Shown here piece by piece: positions 23,090 to 32,162 of a stretch of 34,688 nucleotides of DNA (position 1 is its first letter; every line of letters starts with the position of its first letter). The notes beneath the pieces are model-generated. The model was not told the origin of the DNA. It did no database searches and worked only from the letters and a program-made list of their open reading frames with translations. The translations under genes and the position numbers were made by a program. The stretch lies in contig CABYGA010000012.1 of assembly GCA_902518415.1 (NCBI GenBank), forward strand, positions 1 through 34,688, written 5' to 3'. Source of the stretch: an uncultured Pelagibacteraceae bacterium. Its GTDB lineage: Bacteria > Pseudomonadota > Alphaproteobacteria > Pelagibacterales > AG-422-B15.

Positions 23090-24188
23090 CTAATTCTACA
23101 ATATATTCTCCCAAAACTAAGGAGGAAGTTAAACCAGGTGATTCAATCCCATAAAGATTTATTAAATTCTTACTTTTGTGAATCTCTTCACCTTGTATGA
23201 TGAAATCACTTTTTCCCTCTCCACGATTTTTCAACTTTGGCCTTACCCCCGAATAACCTTTTTTTAATAAACTCTTATCAAAAGTAGGTATATATTTTCG
23301 AATATCATTATAAAAAGATTCAAGTCTATTCTCATCTACATCATAACTTATTTCATCAATCCATTCTACATCTGGACCAAATCGTACTTGCATACCGATA
23401 TCTAGACCCAAATGTAAGCCAAGACTTGCTTCATTTGGTATAGGGTAAATTAAGTGCCTAATATTTAAATCCTTACTGGTCTCAAAATAATTTCCTTTAG
23501 CTAAGTATGTCTTTGGAATTAGTGTCTTATCCATGGAGGATATTGATTTGGCAACATCTTCAGCATAAAGACCCGCTGCATTGATTAAAATTGAAGACTC
23601 AATTTTGATTTCATCATTTTCATTAAGAACTGTCGAGACATGAACATTGTTCTTTAGTTCAGATTTAATAAATCTACTGTTGTAGGCAATGCTTCCTGAC
23701 GACTCTAACTCTCCTAGATATGATCTCATTAATGATGCTTGGTCAACAATGCCTGAAGATGGAACAAACAATGCTTCCTCACATTTTACTAGCGGTTCCA
23801 CCTGAGAAACATAATCTCCAGTCACTTTCTTTATTCCTTCAACACCATTATCCCCTGCTTTTTCATATATCTCATCAAGCTTTGGGATTTCGTCTTTTGA
23901 ACAAGCCACAATAAATTTGCCTGTATTGAAGTGTGGGATTCTAAATTTATTACAGTATTCATAAATACGTTTATTTCCAGGAGCGCAAAATTTTGCTTTT
24001 AATGAATTCTGATCGTAATAGACACCAGCGTGGATTACACCACTGTTTCTTGAACTTGTTACTGAACCGAAAGTATTCTCTCTTTCAACGACTAGTACGT
24101 CCCTTCTTTCAGCGGCAAAAGTCTTAGCAATTGCCAGCCCAACAACTCCTCCTCCTATAACTAATACGTCTACAAAATTATTACTCAT
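23082..24188 (-). CDS. FAD-dependent oxidoreductase, L-2-hydroxyglutarate dehydrogenase (LhgO)-like
   Basis: A 368-residue DAO-fold flavoprotein. The FAD-binding VIGGGVVGLAIAKTFA has its GGGxxG at 12-17, and SSRNSGVIHAGVYYDQNSLKAKFCAPG is the signature of the LhgO/L2HGDH group. Near the C-terminus GYSGVRPKL and GIESPGLTSSLVLGEYI complete the cofactor site. Family members oxidise L-2-hydroxyglutarate to 2-oxoglutarate with transfer to quinone; a different 2-hydroxyacid cannot be excluded. It overlaps the GNAT gene by 4 bases (ATGA) and is the last gene of the ispH/thioesterase/GNAT operon. Confidence 0.88.
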   Translation of the reverse strand: MSNNFVDVLVIGGGVVGLAIAKTFAAERRDVLVVERENTFGSVTSSRNSGVIHAGVYYDQNSLKAKFCAPGNKRIYEYCNKFRIPHFNTGKFIVACSKDEIPKLDEIYEKAGDNGVEGIKKVTGDYVSQVEPLVKCEEALFVPSSGIVDQASLMRSYLGELESSGSIAYNSRFIKSELKNNVHVSTVLNENDEIKIESSILINAAGLYAEDVAKSISSMDKTLIPKTYLAKGNYFETSKDLNIRHLIYPIPNEASLGLHLGLDIGMQVRFGPDVEWIDEISYDVDENRLESFYNDIRKYIPTFDKSLLKKGYSGVRPKLKNRGEGKSDFIIQGEEIHKSKNLINLYGIESPGLTSSLVLGEYIVELAS

Positions 24189-24673
24189 AAAATTTTCTTT
24201 ATCATTAATGATACTTTCTTTGTTTCATTTTCTGTAAGCTGATATCCAACGTTTTCATAGTTGAGGTTTTCATGAAATTTTTTTGATATAGGGTTTGGTG
24301 GCTCAATATTAAATTCACATGCGATTAATTCATACTCACTAATGTTTTTTTCTAAGTCTTGATATAGACTTTTTCCAATACCGTTTTTCTTAAACTCATC
24401 CATAATTACAATTCTATCGATATAAGCAAACTTTTCATACCTTCCACTAAACCATTTATAGTTTAAGCTTTTATAATCAAGTCCTGATGGCAAAACTAAT
24501 AAAAAACCAGAAATGACACCGTGAGAATTCTCAGCTATTTTGAAATATAGTTTTCTATTAAGAAACCACTCAAATTCATTATAGGATACATAATTGACAG
24601 CTGGAATTGCAGACTCATTAATTCGTACAATCTTATCTATATCAGAATGTTCAGCATCTCTTAACGTAAACAT
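24185..24673 (-). CDS. GNAT-family N-acetyltransferase
   Basis: A 162-residue GNAT protein. It begins FTLRDAEHSDIDKIVRINESA, a typical GNAT first strand and helix; motif A is IDRIVIMDEFKKNGIGKSLYQDL with the acetyl-CoA pyrophosphate loop KKNGIG. Motif B follows (ISKKFHENLNYENVGYQL). The acceptor cannot be predicted from sequence. It begins 1 base after the stop of the thioesterase gene and ends in a 4-base overlap with the LhgO-like gene. Confidence 0.85.
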   Translation of the reverse strand: MFTLRDAEHSDIDKIVRINESAIPAVNYVSYNEFEWFLNRKLYFKIAENSHGVISGFLLVLPSGLDYKSLNYKWFSGRYEKFAYIDRIVIMDEFKKNGIGKSLYQDLEKNISEYELIACEFNIEPPNPISKKFHENLNYENVGYQLTENETKKVSLMIKKIL

Positions 24674-24674
24674 T

Positions 24675-25112
24675 TTAACAAGTTACATTATAATTTTCGA
24701 CAAATAGCTTTGGCATCCTTACTGGCTTAAAATTATTGAGACTTATGCAAGCGTAATCAACAAAAGAAGTGAAAATTGTTTGATCTTTAGCTATATTAAC
24801 AACTTGAAAAAATCTACTTAATCTAATTTTTTTATCAGTTGAAATAATCCAAGTTGAAATAGCCACTTGGTCTCCTTCAAACAAAGATCCTGTAAAACTA
24901 TTTTCACTTTTTATTACAACACAAGCACATTTCAAATTTTCATATACCTTTGGAGTAATACCTAATCTTGCTGAGTGTTTCCAGCTTACAATTTCACACC
25001 AATTTAAATAAACTTTATTATTAACGTGGCCAAGGATATCAATATCTTCTTTTGTAACAGTAAATTCTTCGATAAACGGATTTTTATATTTCCAATTTAA
25101 ATTTTCTAACAT
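24675..25112 (-). CDS. Hotdog-fold acyl-CoA/ACP thioesterase (4HBT/YbgC-like)
   Basis: A 145-residue single hotdog domain. The signature D25-I-L-G-H-V-N-N (25-32) matches the D-x-x-GHVNN active-site loop of 4-hydroxybenzoyl-CoA-type thioesterases, with Asp25 the likely catalytic residue. The rest follows the fold: YLNWCEIVSWKHS helix, VIKSENSFTGSLFEGDQV strand pair. The acyl substrate is unknown. It starts 2 bases after ispH and is followed 1 base later by the GNAT gene, so all are probably co-transcribed. Confidence 0.85.
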   Translation of the reverse strand: MLENLNWKYKNPFIEEFTVTKEDIDILGHVNNKVYLNWCEIVSWKHSARLGITPKVYENLKCACVVIKSENSFTGSLFEGDQVAISTWIISTDKKIRLSRFFQVVNIAKDQTIFTSFVDYACISLNNFKPVRMPKLFVENYNVTC

Positions 25113-25114
25113 GA

Positions 25115-26056
25115 TTATTTTCTGACTTCCTTAGGAAGTTTAAATTGAACATCTTCCTCACCAAGTGAAACATTCTCAATCTCTAATGAATAGTTTTTTT
25201 GAAATTTTGAAATTATATTTTCTACTAAAATCTCTGGCACTGATGCTCCTGACGATATTCCAATAATATTACTTGAAGAATAATTACTTAAATTAAGACT
25301 TTCTGCATTTTCTAATAAATGAGAATTAATACAGCCTGCTTTTTTTGCAACCTCGACGAGTCTGTTCGAATTAGATGAATTCTTAGACCCAACTACAATA
25401 AATGCATCACACTTATCAGCATATTCTTTAATGGCCTTTTGCCTATTTGAAGTAGCATAACATATGTCTTCTTTTGGAGATGACTCAATATTTGGAAATT
25501 TTTTACGTAATTCATTAATAATGTTTTGGGTATCATCAATAGACAAGGTAGTTTGAGTTAAATAAGCAATTTTATCATTTCCAGAAAAATTAAGTTCATT
25601 TATATCATTTATAGTTTCTACTAAGTAAATAGCATCTTGAGGCAATTGACCCATAGTTCCTTCTACTTCGGGATGGTTCTTATGTCCTATTAAAATAATT
25701 TTGAAGCCTAATTTATAAAACTTGTCTGCCTGCACGTGCACCTTTGTAACAAGTGGACAAGTAGCATCTATAATAGTTTTATTATTATCTTTTGCATAAT
25801 TAGTAATCTTTTTTGAGACTCCATGTGCTGAAAATATAATTGGTCTATCTTTTGGAGCATCTTCAATATTCTTTAAAAATACTGCTCCTTTTTTAGTTAA
25901 ATCATCGATCACATGCTTATTGTGAACAATTTCGTGATTTACATATACTGGTGATCCATATTTTTTAAGTGTTTCTAATACAACATCAATAGCTCTAGTA
26001 ACTCCTGCACAAAAGCCTCTTGGCGAAACTAAAATTATTTTCTTACTATTATTCAT
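25115..26056 (-). CDS. ispH: 4-hydroxy-3-methylbut-2-enyl diphosphate reductase IspH
   Basis: A 313-residue [4Fe-4S] enzyme for the last step of the MEP isoprenoid pathway, making IPP and DMAPP from HMBPP. The three cluster cysteines are present in PRGFCAG (C16), DATCPLV (C100) and EDICYATSNRQ (C199), with the substrate His residues of VNHEIVHNKHV and FSAHGVS and the catalytic Glu of HPEVEGT. I chose the ATG at 26056 (MNNSKKIILVSPRGFCAG); a TTG three codons upstream at 26065 is possible, but homologues begin close to the first strand. It heads a minus-strand operon and is divergent from the MMPL gene. Confidence 0.95.
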   Translation of the reverse strand: MNNSKKIILVSPRGFCAGVTRAIDVVLETLKKYGSPVYVNHEIVHNKHVIDDLTKKGAVFLKNIEDAPKDRPIIFSAHGVSKKITNYAKDNNKTIIDATCPLVTKVHVQADKFYKLGFKIILIGHKNHPEVEGTMGQLPQDAIYLVETINDINELNFSGNDKIAYLTQTTLSIDDTQNIINELRKKFPNIESSPKEDICYATSNRQKAIKEYADKCDAFIVVGSKNSSNSNRLVEVAKKAGCINSHLLENAESLNLSNYSSSNIIGISSGASVPEILVENIISKFQKNYSLEIENVSLGEEDVQFKLPKEVRK

Positions 26057-26096
26057 ACTAGTCAAATTTACAAATTTCTTTATATAGTATTTCTAT

Positions 26097-28388
26097 ATGA
26101 ATATAGAAAATATAGTTGAAAAATTTACCACTTTCATAATATCCCATAAAATTAAAACTATTACGTTAGCAATAGTGCTTGTTTTACTTGCTACTTCTGG
26201 TGTACGTTTTTTAGAAACTCCTGCTGGCTATAGATCTTTTGTTGAAAGTGATCAGCAGAATTACCAAGATATACTTAATATAGAGGAGAAGTACGGCACG
26301 ATTGATACGCTTACTTTTGTGATAAAGCCCAAAAGTGGTGAAATTTTTCAAAAAAATGTTCTTAAAGTCATAGATGAATTGACAGAATTATCATGGAAAG
26401 CTCCATACTCATCAAGAGTTAGTTCATTGACAAATTATCAATATACAACCGTTGATGGTGACGACATAAACATTAGTGACTTCATAAGTGACATAGACTC
26501 ACTTACTGATAATGAATTATTAGATCTAAAAAACCTAGCGTTAAAAGAAAAAAATATAGTAAACTTTATATTATCGAAAAGTTCAAAAGTAAGCTTTGTA
26601 AATATTACACTTGATGTACCTATTGGGATTGACTTCATCGAACCAATTGCATTTGCAGAAGAACAAAAAAAAATATTTAATGAAAAAAATCCTGACATCT
26701 TTGTAACTGTAGCAGGCTCAGCTAGATTTTCTCAGAACTTTCAAGAAACAGCTCAAAGTGATGCTACTAATATGTACCCTGCATTCCTAGTTCTTATAAT
26801 TATACTCTCATATATACTTTTAAGGTCAGTGTCTGCATCGCTACTATCACTTATTGTTATTTTTCTATCAATTCTACCTTCAATGGGCTCTGCTGGATGG
26901 CTAGAGTATCAAGTTCTACCTCCTTTAATTATTGCGCCTATAATTATACTAACTATTGCTTTAGCTCATGCTATTCATATTCTTTCAATAGCACTTTCTA
27001 ATATGAATGAAGGAATGCAAAAAGATAAGGCGATTATAGAAAGTATGAAAATTAACTTTATGCCAGTATTCTTAACAAGTTTTACAACTGCTGTGGGTGT
27101 TGCTGGAGTAAATTTTGGAAATATTCCGGCATTTAGTCAAATGGCAAATGCTGTTGTATTTGGTGCTGCCTACAGCTTTGTACTATCTGTTACAGTATTG
27201 CCAGCATTATTTATGATGATGCCTATAAAGTCTGATGGTAAGAATAATATTATTTTGCCTGCCTTGCATGCATTGGGCAATTTTATTTTTAAATTTAAAT
27301 ATTATGTAATCACTTTTATATCTCTGATCACAATTTTTTTAATTTCACTGATACCAACGCTATATTTTGATGATGACTTTGATGCTTACTTTGATCGCGT
27401 TGATGACTGGGTTGAAGTTAAGAATATTGTTAACGATGAATTTGGTAGTTCGTTTTTTATTTTTGCTAATATGGATTCAGGGGAAGTAGATGGCATTACT
27501 GATCCAAATTATTTAAAAAAACTTGATGATTTTGCAAGTTGGCTTGAGAGTCAAGATGAGGTTGTTACAGTTGCTACAGTTGCGGATGTTATAAAGACCC
27601 TGAATAAAAATATGAACGAAGGGTCAGAAGAGTTTTATTCAATACCAGATAATAAATCATTAAATGCACAATATTTCTTAATGTATGAATTTTCAGTACC
27701 TTATGGAATGGATCTAAAAGATCAGATGACTGCCAACAAGTCAGAATCACGTTTACTTATAAGACTTAATAACTTTACCTCAATTCAATCTAGAGATTTT
27801 CACCAAAGGACCAAAGAGTGGATAAAAAATAATCTTGGCTCCTATCAATCTGATGGAATTGTTGGCATACCTGTGATGTTCCCATACGTATATCAAGAAA
27901 ATACGAACGGACTTCTAAGGGGACTTATTTTTTCTTTTGGAATAATAATTGTTGTAATTGGCATTACACTCAGAAGCATTAGGTTCGGACTAATTAGTGT
28001 GGTTCCCAATGTAGTTCCCTTTGTTCTTGCCTATGGTGTACTGTCAATTTTTACCAAAATAGTAACTTTCAGTCATACTGTTGCCATTCTAATTGCCATT
28101 GGTCTTGTGGTAGATGCAACAATTCATTTCTTAACAAAATTTAAAAAAGCAAACGTTATGAATTTGTCATCATACGACGCAATCCAATATTGCTATAAAT
28201 ATGTTGGCTACCCAATCATTGTTGCATCAGTCTGCCTTTTTTGTGGATTTCTATTCTTACTTCAGTCAAGCTTTCAGACGAATTACGTGTTAGGAGGAAT
28301 GTGTGCATTAATAATTTTACTTGCACTGATAATCGACCTATTATTACTGCCATCACTGTTATTAATCTTCGGAAATAAATCAAAATGA
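26097..28388 (+). CDS. MMPL/RND-superfamily inner-membrane transporter
   Basis: A 763-residue RND-type permease of the MMPL / predicted-exporter group. Layout: TM1 near 16-35; periplasmic domain to about 225; a five-helix cluster at about 226-375; TM7 near 399-421; second periplasmic domain; C-terminal five-helix cluster. The two pseudo-repeats carry ALAHAIHIL and GLVVDATIHFLTKF at equivalent positions, the usual MMPL GxxVDxxIH-type motif thought to form the proton relay, here with the Asp only in the second half. Relatives move lipids, hopanoids or fatty acyl compounds. Its stop overlaps the next start in ATGA, coupling it to a LolA-like protein and then an outer-membrane barrel. The cargo is unknown. 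Confidence 0.9.
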   Translation: MNIENIVEKFTTFIISHKIKTITLAIVLVLLATSGVRFLETPAGYRSFVESDQQNYQDILNIEEKYGTIDTLTFVIKPKSGEIFQKNVLKVIDELTELSWKAPYSSRVSSLTNYQYTTVDGDDINISDFISDIDSLTDNELLDLKNLALKEKNIVNFILSKSSKVSFVNITLDVPIGIDFIEPIAFAEEQKKIFNEKNPDIFVTVAGSARFSQNFQETAQSDATNMYPAFLVLIIILSYILLRSVSASLLSLIVIFLSILPSMGSAGWLEYQVLPPLIIAPIIILTIALAHAIHILSIALSNMNEGMQKDKAIIESMKINFMPVFLTSFTTAVGVAGVNFGNIPAFSQMANAVVFGAAYSFVLSVTVLPALFMMMPIKSDGKNNIILPALHALGNFIFKFKYYVITFISLITIFLISLIPTLYFDDDFDAYFDRVDDWVEVKNIVNDEFGSSFFIFANMDSGEVDGITDPNYLKKLDDFASWLESQDEVVTVATVADVIKTLNKNMNEGSEEFYSIPDNKSLNAQYFLMYEFSVPYGMDLKDQMTANKSESRLLIRLNNFTSIQSRDFHQRTKEWIKNNLGSYQSDGIVGIPVMFPYVYQENTNGLLRGLIFSFGIIIVVIGITLRSIRFGLISVVPNVVPFVLAYGVLSIFTKIVTFSHTVAILIAIGLVVDATIHFLTKFKKANVMNLSSYDAIQYCYKYVGYPIIVASVCLFCGFLFLLQSSFQTNYVLGGMCALIILLALIIDLLLLPSLLLIFGNKSK

Positions 28389-29173
28389 AAATTTATTCTT
28401 TCTTATTTATACTAATTCTAATATTTAATTTTTCTTCGTTTGCGGAAACAGATGAAGAAATAGGTTTGAAAATAGCAAAAGAAGCTTATGAAAGTACACG
28501 AGGATATATAGATAGTACATCAGAGCAATTAATGATTCTAATTGATCCAAAAGGCAATGAGGTCATAAGAGAAATTTCAGGTAAAAATTTAGAAAATATG
28601 GACCCAGATGATGGTGATAAATCATTAATTTTCTTTAATAAACCTAAAGATGTCCAAGGCACAGTAATGCTTTCACATACACATGTGAATGATGATGATG
28701 ATCAATGGCTTTATCTTCCTGCCTTAGGTAGGGTAAAAAGAATTTCGTCTAGCAATAAATCAGGGGCGTTTATGGGAAGTGAAATTTCATTTGAAGACTT
28801 TTCAGGTTTAGATTACAGAAAATACGACTGGAAATATTTAGGTGAAGAAAACTATGAAGGTGAAGTGTGCTATAAACTTGAGTCTTATCCTAAGTATGAA
28901 AATTCTGGGTACACAAAGAGAATTGGTCTTACGGACGAGTTGTTAAGAGCTCGAAAAATTGAGTATTATGATAGAAAAGGCGATCTCCTAAAGACTATAT
29001 ATTTTGAGGATCATAAATTATACAACGATGCTATCTGGTTTGCAGATACTTTTCGTGTTGTAAATCATCAAAATGACAACTCAACTATTTATAAATGGGA
29101 AAATCGTCAATTAAATATAGGACTAAATAAAAAGGACTTTGAGAAATCCAGTTTGATGCGTTTAGCTGATTAA
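28385..29173 (+). CDS. LolA-like periplasmic protein (outer membrane lipoprotein-sorting family)
   Basis: A 262-residue exported protein. Residues 1-20 are a signal peptide ending SSFA before Glu21. The mature part matches the family named outer membrane lipoprotein-sorting protein: DDDQWLYLPALGRVKRISSSNKSGAFMGSEISFEDFSG and YKLESYPKYENSGYTKRIG are characteristic, in a LolA-like open-barrel fold. Family members are regularly encoded beside MMPL/RND permeases, where they probably carry a hydrophobic ligand between membranes. No lipobox cysteine is seen, so it should be soluble in the periplasm. It overlaps the permease gene by 4 bases and the barrel gene starts 2 bases after its stop. Confidence 0.87.
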   Translation: MKIYSFLFILILIFNFSSFAETDEEIGLKIAKEAYESTRGYIDSTSEQLMILIDPKGNEVIREISGKNLENMDPDDGDKSLIFFNKPKDVQGTVMLSHTHVNDDDDQWLYLPALGRVKRISSSNKSGAFMGSEISFEDFSGLDYRKYDWKYLGEENYEGEVCYKLESYPKYENSGYTKRIGLTDELLRARKIEYYDRKGDLLKTIYFEDHKLYNDAIWFADTFRVVNHQNDNSTIYKWENRQLNIGLNKKDFEKSSLMRLAD

Positions 29174-29175
29174 TT

Positions 29176-30369
29176 GTGATTGAAAATCTTTTTCAACGAA
29201 AAATACTTATTTTCTTTTTAGTTTATTTATTTCTTACATCTCATATTAATGCATTAGACTTTAAAGCTTACGGTTTCATTCAACCAGAATCATCTATTTA
29301 CATAAATGGGGACGGAAAACACAATCAGGATAATTACAATACTTCTTTTTTTGGAAAAGGAACCTTTATATCATACTTGCAAGAAGGTGATGCAAAATTT
29401 ACCATTAGTGCAATTGGTCGTTTCGACCAGAATGATGATGAACTTCGCTACTTAGATTTTCAAAAGTTTAAATATGAATATTATTTTGACGATATAGCGC
29501 TAAAAGTTGGGAATGAAATAGTTTTTTGGGGAGTCAATGAAACGTTTAATGTTGTAGACATTATCAATCAATCAAATTTAGCAGAAGATATAGCTGGAAC
29601 AAAGAAACTTGGTCAGCCTATGGCTTCAATTTCATACAGTCAGGATTACGGGATATTTGATATCTACTTAATGCCATATTTTAGAGAGAGACCATTTGCT
29701 GGCAAAGAAGGTCGTCCGAGACTTTTATTTGAAGTTGATAAGAATTCTATTACCTATGAGTCTTCAGCAAAGAAACGTAAAATGGATTTTGCATTAAGAT
29801 ACTCTGCAGTTATCGAGGATTTAGATATTGGTTTATCTCACTTCTACGGAAATAACAGAACACCTGTCTTAAGCCCTAATCCATCAACTTTAAAATTTGA
29901 CTCTCATTATCCTATATTATCTCAAACAGGAGTTGATATTCAAGCTACTAAAGGTCCTTGGCTGTACAAGCTTGAGTCTGTAAGCGCTAAAGATGGGAGT
30001 GAAAGACATTTGAGCGCTGCGGGTGGAATCGAATATACATATTATAGTATTCGTAATACGCAAAGTGATCTTGGTGTAATTGTAGAATATGCCTTTGATG
30101 ATAGGAATGATAATCCTTTTAATAACGAAGGTGTTATCGGTTTAAGATGGAGCTTAAATGATATTAAATCTTCTAGTCTAATAGCTGGCTATGTATTTGA
30201 CATAAGAGGCAACTCAAATCGCTTTCAAGCAGAGTTTGAACAAAGAGTAAATGACGACTTAAAACTTTTTTTTGATGTATCTTTAAATGGAAGCATTGAT
30301 AAGGCTGATTTTACTCATCAATTTAAAGAAGATTCAAGTTTAACTCTTAAAATTGCTAAATATTTCTAG
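29176..30369 (+). CDS. Predicted outer-membrane beta-barrel protein
   Basis: A 397-residue protein that I place by features, not by a named family. It has a signal peptide (hydrophobic to about 21, cleavage likely near SHINA at 22-26), then alternating polar/hydrophobic strands rich in Tyr, Phe, Asn and Asp, and a terminal Phe (LTLKIAKYF), the classical barrel-assembly signal. The segment KVGNEIVFWGVNETFNVVDIINQSN resembles the conserved part of DUF1302-type barrels found in MMPL clusters. The start is GTG at 29176, chosen because it preserves the signal peptide. It closes the three-gene cluster and converges on the acyl-CoA synthetase with a 4-base CTAG that is the stop on both strands. Confidence 0.8.
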   Translation: MIENLFQRKILIFFLVYLFLTSHINALDFKAYGFIQPESSIYINGDGKHNQDNYNTSFFGKGTFISYLQEGDAKFTISAIGRFDQNDDELRYLDFQKFKYEYYFDDIALKVGNEIVFWGVNETFNVVDIINQSNLAEDIAGTKKLGQPMASISYSQDYGIFDIYLMPYFRERPFAGKEGRPRLLFEVDKNSITYESSAKKRKMDFALRYSAVIEDLDIGLSHFYGNNRTPVLSPNPSTLKFDSHYPILSQTGVDIQATKGPWLYKLESVSAKDGSERHLSAAGGIEYTYYSIRNTQSDLGVIVEYAFDDRNDNPFNNEGVIGLRWSLNDIKSSSLIAGYVFDIRGNSNRFQAEFEQRVNDDLKLFFDVSLNGSIDKADFTHQFKEDSSLTLKIAKYF

Positions 30370-32162
30370 ATTCTAACTTCTGAACTATAAATTTTATCAA
30401 ACATGTTTTGATCTAAATCTACATATGTTGAGTCGGGTCCTGATGCAAAATAGAGCGGATCTTGAATTCTGTTAGGATTAAATCCTTCTTCGACCAAATC
30501 TGTTTTTTTATATTTAAATGTTCCAGTCTTTTCTATCTCAGGACTTATACGAATAAAAACAGGCACACTATAAGCTGGCAATTGTTCGGATAAATATTGA
30601 TAGAGCTCATCTAATTTAAATTCACTATTTACAACAAGAGATGCCATACCTGCTCTACCATCTTGATTGGGAACCTCCACACCATAAACATTAACTTCAT
30701 CGATTCCTTTAAATGATGAAATTGCTTCACTTACTTCATTAGTTGATACATTTTCAGATTTCCACCTAAAGGTATCCCCAATGCGATCTACAAAATAAAA
30801 ATAACCTTGCTTGTCTTTTTTTAATAAATCACCTGTGGAAAACCAACGATCACCTTTTTCAAAAACATCCTCAAGAATTTTTTTCTTTGTAGCTTCTTTA
30901 TCTGTATACCCTTCAAATTTCCCAGTAAATTTATCATCATTTGGGATGAAGCCAATTGCTTCACCAGCCTCATCATTTTCACACTCGATACAGAACCCGT
31001 CTTTATTTCTAATTACAACTTCATTTTCAACATCAAATTTAACAATTTTAGTCGGTAAAATACCCTTTAAATATGGAGGAATTCTTCCAATTGAACCAAA
31101 TTCACTGTCCACATTTGTTAAAGATACATTTCCCTCCGAGGAACCGTAAAACTCTATAATTTTGTTAATACCAAACCTTTCTTGCACTACTTTCCAGACC
31201 TCTGGCCTCAATCCATTTCCATATATTCCTCTAATCTTATGTTTTTTTTCATAATCGTTTTCTTTTCCAGCCACCAAATATCTGAATAGTTCACCAATGT
31301 AAGTGATTACTGTAACTTCATACTTTACACAATCTTCCCAAAACTTTTCAACAGAGAATTTCTTTCTAAGCACAACAGTACCACCTGTACAAAAAGTTGA
31401 ACCTATACCGACTACACCTCCAGTTGCATGATACAATGGAAGAACCATGTACGTTTTATCTGTAGGTTTCATTTGAAGTGAAAACATTTGTAATCCGCAT
31501 CCAACTAAAAACTTTTGATGGCTAAAATTTGATGCTTTGGGCATGCCTGTCGTACCACTTGTATAAATATAGAAAAGGGATTGGCTATTTGATAAATTTT
31601 CTCTCACAGAATTGTCTGGTCTAATTTTTCCTTCTTCATTAAAGCTATTAGACAATGACTCATAGCCTTGAACTTCTTTGCCAGCTACATAAACATCCAA
31701 GTCATCCTCGATATAGCTTTGTGCTGACGAGAGGTTTTCCATTAAGTCAGAACTTATAATGAGACTTTTACTTTCGGATTTTTTAATACAATGAGCTAGA
31801 GACTTACTTTTAATATTGTTATTTAAGCAAGCTACAGTAACCCCAATTTTTGCTAAGCCAAACCAAGTAAAGATATACTCTGGCTTATTTTCCATTAATA
31901 AAGAAATTGCATCACCAGTTTTGTATCCTTTGCTAATTGCCCAGTTAGCAATTTGATTAGCCTCATCATCCATCTGTCGGTACGTATATTTTTTTTCCTC
32001 AAATTCTATTGCAATGCTATCTGGAGATTTATCTACCTGCTCCTCCATGATATCTGCCACAGTTGTTGATTTTTTTTTATCAAACTTTCTAGAACGTCCA
32101 ACAAGTTGCAAGAAAAATTTAAAATAACTATACTCTCTAGATACTGTATTTAAAATGCCCAT
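30366..32162 (-). CDS. FATP-type long-chain/very-long-chain acyl-CoA synthetase
   Basis: A 598-residue AMP-forming synthetase that activates fatty acids to CoA thioesters. The phosphate loop YIYTSGTTGMPKASNFSH is at about 198-215, the second motif EFYGSSEGNVSLTN at 337-350, FSTGDLLKKDKQGYFYFVDR at 441-460, and GDTFRWKSENVSTNEVSE at 462-479. That last motif with the FYGSSEGN form is diagnostic of the fatty-acid-transport-protein/very-long-chain branch, not FadD. It begins on the base next to the pabC stop, although its function is unrelated to folate. It converges on the barrel gene, so it is adjacent to, but not co-transcribed with, the MMPL cluster. A link to the same lipid is inference. Confidence 0.9.
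   Translation of the reverse strand: MGILNTVSREYSYFKFFLQLVGRSRKFDKKKSTTVADIMEEQVDKSPDSIAIEFEEKKYTYRQMDDEANQIANWAISKGYKTGDAISLLMENKPEYIFTWFGLAKIGVTVACLNNNIKSKSLAHCIKKSESKSLIISSDLMENLSSAQSYIEDDLDVYVAGKEVQGYESLSNSFNEEGKIRPDNSVRENLSNSQSLFYIYTSGTTGMPKASNFSHQKFLVGCGLQMFSLQMKPTDKTYMVLPLYHATGGVVGIGSTFCTGGTVVLRKKFSVEKFWEDCVKYEVTVITYIGELFRYLVAGKENDYEKKHKIRGIYGNGLRPEVWKVVQERFGINKIIEFYGSSEGNVSLTNVDSEFGSIGRIPPYLKGILPTKIVKFDVENEVVIRNKDGFCIECENDEAGEAIGFIPNDDKFTGKFEGYTDKEATKKKILEDVFEKGDRWFSTGDLLKKDKQGYFYFVDRIGDTFRWKSENVSTNEVSEAISSFKGIDEVNVYGVEVPNQDGRAGMASLVVNSEFKLDELYQYLSEQLPAYSVPVFIRISPEIEKTGTFKYKKTDLVEEGFNPNRIQDPLYFASGPDSTYVDLDQNMFDKIYSSEVRI

Noticed and set aside
26057-26065. TTG start three codons upstream of the ispH ATG
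   Set aside because: The ATG at 26056 already places PRGFCAG at the usual distance from the N-terminus; TTG is less likely, though not excluded.
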